From positions 1 to 64,000 of the forward strand of contig JALWRC010000043.1 in assembly GCA_027080725.1 (NCBI GenBank): DNA of 64,000 nucleotides. The letters run 5' to 3'. Both the position numbers and the translations under genes were made by a program. Positions 36,259 through 44,100 of the stretch are shown here, one piece after another (position 1 is the stretch's first letter; every line of letters begins with the position of its first letter). The DNA comes from Saprospiraceae bacterium (GTDB lineage: Bacteria; Bacteroidota; Bacteroidia; Chitinophagales; Saprospiraceae). The notes under the pieces are model-generated. The model worked only from the letters and a program-made list of their open reading frames with translations. It searched no databases and had not been told where the DNA came from.

Positions 36259-37239
36259 TCACTTATGTCTTTGAAAAAGATCTGAGATAGATTGAAAGGA
36301 GTGCGTCACTTGAATGGCCTCTGCGAAGAGTTCCGCAATAGAGAGTACCAGGATCTTATCCTTGGGTTGATCACGCTTCAGCGGGATGGTATCTGTGACA
36401 ATGAGCTGCGTCAGATTAGAAGCGGCAATCCGTTCGTACGCCGGACCGGACAAGACGGGATGGGTACAAATAGCACGGACGCTATTCGCGCCTTTCTTCA
36501 ATAGTTCGTCCGCAGCCTTGCATAGTGTACCCGCCGTATCCACCAAATCATCTATCAGTATAACATCTTTGCCTTCCACATCTCCAATAACTGTAATGCC
36601 GGCCACTTGATTGGCTCTTTCTCGGTATTTGTCGCAAATGACCAGATCGCGCTGAAAGTATTTGGCGTACGAACGGGCACGCTTGACTCCGCCCACATCG
36701 GGAGAAGCAAAAACCACGTTTTCCAAAGGCTGTGTCTTACACCATGGGATAAATATCGCCTCACTCATCAAATGATCCACTGGAAAATCAAAAAATCCCT
36801 GAATCTGATCTGCATGAAGGTCCATCGTGACAATGCGGTCCACTCCTGAAGCCATCAACAGATCCGCCACCAACTTGGCACTGATAGGGACTCTTGGCTT
36901 GTCTTTTCGATCCTGCCGGGCATAACCATAATATGGTATGACTGCAGTGATGTAACCCGCCGAGGCGCGCTTTGCAGCATCAATACTGAGCAATAACTCC
37001 ATGAGATTATCCGACGACCCAAAAGTGGATTGGATAAAAAAGACAAATGCACCCCGGACAGACTCTTCGATGACCGGCTGCATCTCCCCATCACTAAAAC
37101 GATGCAATGTGAGTTTTCCCAATTCTTGTCCATAATACTTGGCTATTTTCTCTGCCAGATACTTGGATTGTTCGCCGGAGAACAGTTTGACATCATGGGC
37201 TTGATACGGCTGGGAATGTTTGATACCGGAGCGATTCAT
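36259..37239 (-). CDS. prs: Ribose-phosphate pyrophosphokinase
   Basis: PRPP synthetase transfers pyrophosphate from ATP to ribose-5-phosphate for nucleotide, His and Trp synthesis. The 326-residue protein has FSDGEMQPVIEESVRG near residue 48, the ATP-binding YGYARQDRKDKPR near 104, the metal-binding DLHADQIQGFF near 141, and the ribose-phosphate loop DVILIDDLVDTAGTL near 228. It is divergent from paaA and the start of the minus-strand housekeeping block. Confidence 0.97.
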   Translation of the reverse strand: MNRSGIKHSQPYQAHDVKLFSGEQSKYLAEKIAKYYGQELGKLTLHRFSDGEMQPVIEESVRGAFVFFIQSTFGSSDNLMELLLSIDAAKRASAGYITAVIPYYGYARQDRKDKPRVPISAKLVADLLMASGVDRIVTMDLHADQIQGFFDFPVDHLMSEAIFIPWCKTQPLENVVFASPDVGGVKRARSYAKYFQRDLVICDKYRERANQVAGITVIGDVEGKDVILIDDLVDTAGTLCKAADELLKKGANSVRAICTHPVLSGPAYERIAASNLTQLIVTDTIPLKRDQPKDKILVLSIAELFAEAIQVTHSFQSISDLFQRHK

Positions 37240-37428
37240 ATCTTAGTTGGTTGATTTGACCGCGAAGGTAAGTATATTCCTCAACTCCATTCGAGTACAT
37301 ATTCATTATTTTATGCGTCCAAACAGGAAATCGCCCTTGCAGGAGGGACTATTTCCAATGTAAAGAACGCGCAACCGGTTGCACAGTAAATTTATGAATC
37401 ATCTTCAAAACAATGAAAAAATGAGCTT

Positions 37429-37473
37429 ACGAACGACTGTTCGTTTGGGTATTCAAATTATTGTGTATATTTG
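37429..37473 (+). promoter_or_regulatory. paaA promoter with overlapping palindromic operator
   Basis: A -33 TTTG at 37444-37447 and a -7 TATATTTG at 37466-37473 are 18 bases apart, close to the Bacteroidota consensus. A perfect inverted repeat ACGAAC-GACT-GTTCGT at 37429-37444 abuts the -33 element, the expected place for a repressor. Its size and symmetry resemble TetR-family operators (as for PaaR-type regulators). No such regulator gene is in the window. The paaA ATG is 20 bases after the -7 box. Confidence 0.6.
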
Positions 37474-37493
37474 GGGCATAAAAGTATACCATT

Positions 37494-38426
37494 ATGCAAG
37501 ATATAGACGTAAAGAGCCTCGAAACTGCCTTTCAAGATCGTATCGACCAAGAAATAAAAATCGAACCGCGTGACTGGATGCCGGAGGATTATCGCAAGAA
37601 CCTGATTCGTCAAATTTCCCAACATGCGCACTCGGAAGTAGTAGGGATGCTTCCCGAGAAAAACTGGTTGACCCGAGCCCCTACCCTCAAGCGAAAAATG
37701 GCACTTTTGGCCAAAATACAAGACGAAGGGGGACACGGATTGTATTTATACAGTGCTGCAGAGACGCTTGGGGTAAGCCGCGAAGAAATGGTCAGGGATT
37801 TGTTGTCCGGCAAAGCCAAGTATGCCAGCATCTTCAATTACCCGGCACTCAATTGGGCGGATATGGGAGTGATTGGGTGGTTGGTGGATGGAGCAGCCAT
37901 CGTCAACCAAGTGGCCCTCCAACGCACTTCCTATGGTCCATATAGCCGGGCGATGATCCGGATATGCAAAGAAGAGAGCTTTCATCAGCGCCAGGGATAT
38001 GACATCTGCTTACAGCTGGCAAGGGGCTCTGATGAGCAAAAACGCATGCTCCAAGATGCGATTAATCGCTGGTGGTGGCCGGTGCTCATGATGTTTGGTC
38101 CGCACGATAGTGCGTCCGCCCACTCTGCCCAAAGCATGAAGTGGAAAATCAAACGCGTATCCAACGACGGTCTGCGCCAAAAATTTGTAGATCAGACGGT
38201 TCCCCAGCTCGAGTTCCTCAAAATGACTGCTCCCGACCCCCAATTGAAGTGGAATGAGGAACGGGGACACTATGACTTTGGTGAAATTGACTGGGACGAG
38301 TTCTGGAACGTCGTAAAAGGGGTCGGCCCCTGCAACAAAAGACGGCTTGCCGTACGCAATAAAGCCCATGATGACGGCGCCTGGGTGAGAGAGGCCGCCA
38401 ACGCTTATGCACAAAAAAACAACTAA
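37494..38426 (+). CDS. paaA: 1,2-phenylacetyl-CoA epoxidase, catalytic subunit PaaA
   Basis: PaaA is the di-iron subunit that epoxidises the ring of phenylacetyl-CoA. The 310-residue protein has the di-iron ligands in [13 protein letters not shown] near residues 70-82 and [12 protein letters not shown] near 158-169. The conserved [21 protein letters not shown] is near 113 and [11 protein letters not shown] near 191. It heads the cluster paaABCD, with a promoter directly upstream. Confidence 0.97.
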   Translation: MQDIDVKSLETAFQDRIDQEIKIEPRDWMPEDYRKNLIRQISQHAHSEVVGMLPEKNWLTRAPTLKRKMALLAKIQDEGGHGLYLYSAAETLGVSREEMVRDLLSGKAKYASIFNYPALNWADMGVIGWLVDGAAIVNQVALQRTSYGPYSRAMIRICKEESFHQRQGYDICLQLARGSDEQKRMLQDAINRWWWPVLMMFGPHDSASAHSAQSMKWKIKRVSNDGLRQKFVDQTVPQLEFLKMTAPDPQLKWNEERGHYDFGEIDWDEFWNVVKGVGPCNKRRLAVRNKAHDDGAWVREAANAYAQKNN

Positions 38427-38563
38427 TCAACCATTTCATACCAAAAAATTAAGACACCATGAAATCGACATAAAAAATAATCTGACGAGATTTTTTACCA
38501 ATCGGCATGATTATTTTTTATCAAAGATTCCATCTGACATTAATAAATAAAAAAAATAAACAG

Positions 38564-38845
38564 ATGAAAGACTGGCCTTTATGGGAAGTTTTTATCAGAA
38601 GTAAAAACGGCCTTCACCACAAACACGCGGGCAGCCTGCACGCTGCAGATGCCCAAATGGCAATCGAAAATGCAAGGGATGTGTATACCCGGCGAAATGA
38701 GGGAAACAGTATCTGGGTGGTCAAATCCACCGATATCGTCGCCTCTGACCCGGAAGATGGAGATATGCTCTTCGAAGCCGCCAAGTCCAAGATTTACCGG
38801 CATCCCACCTTTTATCAACTGCCGGACGAAGTTAACAATATGTAA
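38564..38845 (+). CDS. paaB: 1,2-phenylacetyl-CoA epoxidase subunit PaaB
   Basis: The 93-residue protein starts at ATG 38564 (MKDWPLWEVFIRSKNGLHHK), the conserved PaaB beginning; the longer frame adds a Lys/Asn-rich leader. Motifs GSLHAADAQMAIENARDVYTRR and SIWVVKS are family hallmarks. PaaB bridges PaaAC subcomplexes. It follows paaA after 137 bases and precedes paaC by 11 bases. Confidence 0.95.
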   Translation: MKDWPLWEVFIRSKNGLHHKHAGSLHAADAQMAIENARDVYTRRNEGNSIWVVKSTDIVASDPEDGDMLFEAAKSKIYRHPTFYQLPDEVNNM

Positions 38846-38856
38846 CTCTGATTATT

Positions 38857-39612
38857 ATGAATAACAACTTATACCAATATTTACTCCAACTCGGGGACAA
38901 TGCTCTCATCCTCGGACAGCGCTTATGCGAATGGACCGGAGTGGCGCCGGAGCTTGAAATCGACCTTGCACTATCCAACATCGGCCTTGACCTTCTGGGA
39001 CAAGCCAACCAATGGTACGAATATGCCGCGGAGTTAAAGGGGGGCGATGCCACACCGGACACGATCGCTTTTCTGAGAGATGCGCACGAATATCGCAATG
39101 TTCAACTGGTCGAGCTACCCAACGGCAATTTCGCTGACACCATCCTTCGAGCGGTCATCTTTGACACCTTCAATCTATTACTACATGAAGCCTTAACCCA
39201 AAGCAGTGACCAACGCATTGGAGCCATCGCCGCCCGCGCAGTCAAGGAGATCGGCTATCATGCGCGCTATTGCAAAAACTGGACTTTAAGACTGGGGGGA
39301 GGTACGGAGGAAAGCCACCAAAAAGCCCAAAAAGCGCTGAATGATATCTGGGATTATGCCTTTGAAGCTTTGACGCCGGGTCCGGTCGACCATTGGGCAA
39401 AAGAAGCAGGTATCGGCCCGGATCTCGAGCAAGTCAAATCCAAATGGGAAGCCACGTTGCAACAGGTCTTCCACCAAGCTTCTTTGCAAATTCCAAAACC
39501 CGGGTTTGTCGACCGAAAAGCGAAATCTGAGGGAATCCACACAGAACATTTGGGATATATTCTGGCGGAAATGCAATTCCTTCAACGAGCGTACCCCAAT
39601 CTTCAATGGTGA
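38857..39612 (+). CDS. paaC: 1,2-phenylacetyl-CoA epoxidase structural subunit PaaC
   Basis: PaaC is a ferritin-like partner of PaaA without its own iron site. The 251-residue protein has YLLQLGDNALILGQRLCEWTG at the start, DLALSNIGLDLLGQA near residue 31 and ELPNGNFADTILR near 86. KEIGYHARYCKNW near 130 and the C-terminal HTEHLGYILAEMQFLQRAYP complete the match. It overlaps paaD by seven bases. Confidence 0.96.
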   Translation: MNNNLYQYLLQLGDNALILGQRLCEWTGVAPELEIDLALSNIGLDLLGQANQWYEYAAELKGGDATPDTIAFLRDAHEYRNVQLVELPNGNFADTILRAVIFDTFNLLLHEALTQSSDQRIGAIAARAVKEIGYHARYCKNWTLRLGGGTEESHQKAQKALNDIWDYAFEALTPGPVDHWAKEAGIGPDLEQVKSKWEATLQQVFHQASLQIPKPGFVDRKAKSEGIHTEHLGYILAEMQFLQRAYPNLQW

Positions 39613-40106
39613 TGTCCCTACCGACAAAAAAAAAGATATTCGAGGTATTGGAATCCGTCCGGGATCCGGAGATTCCCGCCCTGACGGTCCGGGAGATGGG
39701 CATGTTGCGGGATATCGAGATAGACGAAGACGGCAAGATAATCATCCATTTCACCCCTAGCTATTCGGGTTGCCCTGCCACCGATCTAATAAAGGTGGAC
39801 ATCATGGCGGCTCTGCAGGAAGCGGGCTATAAAAATATCGAAATCCGGGACGTCCTTTCGCCCCCCTGGACGACGGATGTCTTCACCCCTGAAACCCGCG
39901 CCAAACTCAAGGCCTCCGGGATAACCCCTCCTGTAGAAACGACTTCTGATAAGCGACTTCTCCTATCTCCCGGCAAGACCGTACCTTGCCCTTACTGTGA
40001 CAGTAATAAGACGGAGCTGTTGAGTTCCTTTGGCACCACTGCCTGCAAGTCCCTTTATCGTTGTCTCGAATGCCTGCAGCCCTTTGATTATTTTAAGTGT
40101 CATTAG
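39606..40106 (+). CDS. paaD: Phenylacetate degradation assembly protein PaaD
   Basis: PaaD is a DUF59/MIP18-type maturation factor thought to help assemble the PaaE Fe-S cluster. The 166-residue protein has ESVRDPEIPALTVREMGML near residue 15, FTPSYSGCPATDLI near 48, a conserved LSPPWTTD near 84, and the C-terminal zinc-ribbon CPYC...CLECLQPFDYFKCH. No paaE reductase gene follows; the next stretch is a dispersed repeat. Confidence 0.95.
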   Translation: MVMSLPTKKKIFEVLESVRDPEIPALTVREMGMLRDIEIDEDGKIIIHFTPSYSGCPATDLIKVDIMAALQEAGYKNIEIRDVLSPPWTTDVFTPETRAKLKASGITPPVETTSDKRLLLSPGKTVPCPYCDSNKTELLSSFGTTACKSLYRCLECLQPFDYFKCH

Positions 40107-40151
40107 ATGATTGTTTCGAATGTCTATGTATGGGCGTTATGAAAAACCCGT

Positions 40152-40415
40152 GTGTATTACGTAATGCACTTTTTTACAACCTCATTCCGCCACGGCGACA
40201 CAGGCTTACCCTCCTCCTCTCCTTTATAGCCTGTGACATTACAACTACAAGGTTATAGAACACTTGAGGGAATATTAAATCAAACAGCCTGATGTGTCCT
40301 CTAAATCTGTAACGTCACAGGTAGTATCTTATAACGCCACGGTGTCACAGGTTGTAGTTCAAAAAGGTAGGGCATTTACCACATTAGGCACATTAGGACA
40401 CATAAGAATACACTT
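40152..40415 (+). repeat. Dispersed intergenic repeat, copy 2 (also at 14713-14953)
   Basis: It has the same orientation and boundaries as copy 1. It shares GTGTATTAC, the TATAGCCTGTGA block, GTTATAGAACAC, GATGTGTCCTCT/TATGTGTCCTCT, and an exact closing block ending AGGACACATAAGAA. This copy carries about 50 additional bases containing CACAGG...CCTGTG-type half sites. It occupies the space where paaE might have been expected. Confidence 0.75.
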
Positions 40416-40460
40416 AGTGCTTGCAAGAAAACTCCTATGAGCCGTCCGACACTTATTTTG

Positions 40461-40468
40461 TATTTTTG
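40461..40468 (+). promoter_or_regulatory. -7 promoter element (TATTTTTG)
   Basis: TATTTTTG fits TAnnTTTG. It lies 32 bases before the ATG of the secreted protein gene at 40501 and directly after the dispersed repeat. Confidence 0.5.
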
Positions 40469-40500
40469 CAGCCTATTGACAAAAAACAATCTCTTATCTT

Positions 40501-41097
40501 ATGAAGTGGATGCTCATTATTGCTTATTTAAGTTTATCGCCTTTGATGAAAAATTCAATTCCTACGGGAGGGCAAGGTATTATTCATTTAAACAACCCTT
40601 CTTTCGAAGAAGATCCGGAGGAAGCGATTCTGCCTTCGGGTTGGAACCGGTGCAGCAGCAGAAGCACGCCGGACATCCTTCCCGGCCCCTTTGGGGTCGA
40701 GCTCGAACCATATGACGGGGAGTCTTATGTGGGGCTTATCACCCGGGCAGATGGTTCCCATGAACACGTATTGCAACGCCTTCATCCCCGCATGAAAAAG
40801 AATACCTGTTACCGGACCTCCCTTTACCTTGCCCACTCCAATGCTTATGCCGGGTACCGAAAGCCGGGGAAATTGCGCGTGTGGTTGGGGAACAGAAAAT
40901 GCAAAAAAGCACAATTAATCTTCGAGAGCCCTTTTATTAAGGAAGATGAATGGAAGCGCTTTGACATCGAGTTTACCTCCGGGAAGCGTTACAAATATAT
41001 CTACCTGGAAGCATGGCATCAGGACGACTCCCACGGTTATAAGAGCAATATATTGATAGATGCCATCGCCCCCATCGTCCCATGCCCAAGGGCGTAA
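40501..41097 (+). CDS. Secreted carbohydrate-binding-module-like protein
   Basis: The 198-residue protein has a short hydrophobic leader (MKWMLIIAYLSLSPL) and one jelly-roll-like domain. NPSFEEDPEEAILPSGWNRC near residue 32, YDGESYVGLITR near 70, and a CYRTSLYLAHS beta strand followed by DEWKRFDIEFTSGKRYKYIYLEAWHQDD fit the galactose-binding/CBM fold. In Bacteroidota this fold is found in surface proteins such as OmpA-like N-terminal modules. No enzymatic motif or T9SS tail was seen. The specific ligand is unknown. Confidence 0.6.
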   Translation: MKWMLIIAYLSLSPLMKNSIPTGGQGIIHLNNPSFEEDPEEAILPSGWNRCSSRSTPDILPGPFGVELEPYDGESYVGLITRADGSHEHVLQRLHPRMKKNTCYRTSLYLAHSNAYAGYRKPGKLRVWLGNRKCKKAQLIFESPFIKEDEWKRFDIEFTSGKRYKYIYLEAWHQDDSHGYKSNILIDAIAPIVPCPRA

Positions 41098-41121
41098 AAG
41101 TCACCAAAAACATCTTAAAAC

Positions 41122-41155
41122 AAAAACCCGGAAAGTGACTTCTTCCCGGGTTTTT
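41122..41155. terminator. Bidirectional terminator
   Basis: AAAAACCCGG and CCGGGTTTTT form a ten-pair stem with a 14-base loop. The A and T tracts flank it on both sides, serving convergent genes at 40501 and 41178. Confidence 0.9.
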
Positions 41156-41177
41156 GATTTATCAAATCACCGCTGCA

Positions 41178-44100
41178 CTACTGCCTAAACAACATCATTT
41201 TCTTCACAACATTAAATGCATTGGCTCTCATCTCATAGATAACGACCCCTTTGTTAAGACCCAATTCCCTATCAGAGACTTCGAGTGTATTGTAGCCCTT
41301 CTGCCCACTTAGCGTTCTACGGAAAAGCACTTTGCCGCTAATGTCCCGAAAAGTAAACTGCACTTCTTGTGCCCGGGGCAAGGTAAAGGGGATAATCGTC
41401 GTCCCTTTAAACGGGTTGGGGATGTTTTGCAGAAGCTGATAGCCCTCCTGCGCTTCGTCCCGGGTCGCCGTCACCTCCGTGGATAAGTCCAGCTTGGCTA
41501 CACCCGTCACTCCACTCTCCGTCAAGACTTCATTGGCCGTAATCTCTGAGCCCAATTGCACTTCCGCTCTATCCCCTTCCGATATGGTCCCTTCAAACAC
41601 AAACCGAATCAGTTCGCCTTCAACGGTGGGCTCGGTACTATACCACGACACCGTCGTACGGCCTTCGTATATCGCATACTCCATCTCTACTCCTTGTAAC
41701 GCTCCTTGGCTTACCTTCTTTAAGGTCATATTCTCCGGGTATGAAATCGTAAATTGCAGGGCGGTGAGTGCCTCTTGTCCATCTCCACGAACACTCAATA
41801 CCCGGGTATCATCTGCTCCTTCGGTCCACTCCCCCTTTAGTGTAATCTCTCCACCTTTGACCAAATTGCCACCCGTCTGCATATTCTCTTCTCCCGTCAC
41901 ATCTCCTATCTTTATTCCGTAGAAATTCATTTGGTCCATGTCCGTATTGACTACCGGGATACGCATATGGTCTTCCTTACCAGGCATCGCTGCCAATTCA
42001 CTCATGTCCATCCCCACAGGATAATAGCGCCACGAACCGCTCTTCTTCAGCTTTTGACTCTTACCCAATATAATCTTACGCAAGGCCAATATATCCGCCG
42101 TACTGATACTTCCACTGTTATTGGCGTCTGCTGCTATGCGTTGCCAGGGAGCCGGCAAGTCGCCCTTGCCCAACAAGTACTTTTGTATCGCTACCAGGTC
42201 TCGCGTCGATACCCCTTTACCATAATCCTTTTCGTACCGTACTTTTAGTTCATAACCCTCATTGCGCTTCACATCTTCAATTTTGTATGTCCCTTGCACT
42301 CCTTCGAGTGCTTTCACCTCTTCTCCGGTCTCCCGATACAACGTCACATCTCCTATGGCTGTTGGTGTATCTGTCACCTTCATCAAGGCCCCTGAGATTC
42401 TTGCCAGTTGGCCGCCACTCTTGCAGTCTCCATTGTCCTGCAATTTCAACAATACGGAACAGCCCTCTGCATTGCCCGCCTCATCCAATACCCACATCGT
42501 CAACGGAATCTCTTTGCTCGCATTGCCTTCGAGATCCGAACAGTAGAATGTCTTATTCGGGGTCTTTCCATCTTCGGTAAAGCTATAGCGCAAATCCTCT
42601 TTGACCGTACAGTTATCCGACGATCCGATATTAAAGTCACTGGCCCATATCTCTATCTCTCCGCTCGTAGGCATAATCACCGTTACTATTTCATCCCGGC
42701 AATAGGGTGTCGGTTTCTTACAATCTTTTACTTCAAACTCGTACGAGCATCGCGTCTCATTCCCACAGCCGTCCGTTACGCTCCACTCTATCTTATGCAC
42801 TCCCGTCTCGTAGGTCCCGCTCGCGTCTTCGCTGTTACGCCATGGTCCGTAGGTCCCCGTTACCCCCAAGTCCAATCTATAGCGCCATTGCAACTCGTCG
42901 TCAGGGGTACAGTCATCGTGTGCCTCCGGCTTCAACTTGGCATGCCCTATACATCTGCCTTTGTAATCATAGGCGCTACTGTCACAAAACACTTTATCTT
43001 CACAGCTCTCTGCTGCAAACTCCGGTGCTGTATAATTGGATACTTTGATGTATTGCTTGTGCTCCCATATCGGGTCACCCGCTTTTGCATATTGGCACCA
43101 GTCTATCACCGTCCACGTACGCTCTATCTTGTAGCACGCATCCTTGACCGAATGATATATCTTATCCGTGTACGTCTCCGTCACATGTGCGCAATCTGTG
43201 TTGCTATATCTCGGCTTGCCCGTTACGGCAGGATCCGTATTGACACCTTTCTTACAGTTGGTTACCAGTGGGCGGTCGAGAATATCACGAGGCCATCTTA
43301 TATCACGGCCTTTGCTATTGAATGGAACCGGATCTACTAGCGATATATGCTGTTTGCTTATCGTCAACAGTCCTTGCTTGTCATATATCTTAAACGTCCG
43401 TTCTATCCATCCTTTGTGGCAATGCAAATTAATCTTGGCCGTCTCTTCTATTCGTGTCACCTCGCAGTTGTCCGTCGCCAGACCATCCCGGCCTACCACT
43501 CGACCCCCTATCTCTATTTCCTCTCTCAATCCTGCTTCTTTGACTATTTTCCCAAAGTAGCTCGACAAATCACTCGTGTCGTATTTATACCTACAATTCA
43601 CTGTTAAGTCCGGCAGTGGTATCACTTTTGGGGCTTCTTTGTCCACAACTTCCACTTCCACCATACACACGGAGGCATTGCCCATTTTGTCGATTACTTT
43701 AAACTCTACCATGATGCGCTGCCCTGCATCTGCACAGCAAAACTCCACATACGATTTGAACGTCTTATCCGGGGTTTGGCAAGGGGCGCCGTAGTCCATC
43801 CGCCGGACCAGCATGGTGTCTATCATACAGTTGTCTATTGACCCATCGTCCAGACTTCTTGCATAAACCTTTGCTCGTCCGTCCAGGTTTAACGTCACTA
43901 CTGTATGGCCTTCACACACGGCTATCGGCAATTGGTCATCTTTGACGTATATGTCAAACGCACAGCTCGACGTGTTGCCACAGGCATCCGTTATCTCGTA
44001 GTAAAACCAATTGCAACCCGCAGGTAGACCGCTCTTTACAAAGCCCGGATCATCCTTCGTCCTCGCTGCTCCCAAATACGTTCCGTAGCTATCCGAGGGG

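Noticed and set aside
42408-43340. 310-residue plus-strand frame, present twice (also 48451-49383)
   Set aside because: It lies antisense to the giant surface genes, and it is doubled only because the underlying segment is duplicated. No domain is recognisable.
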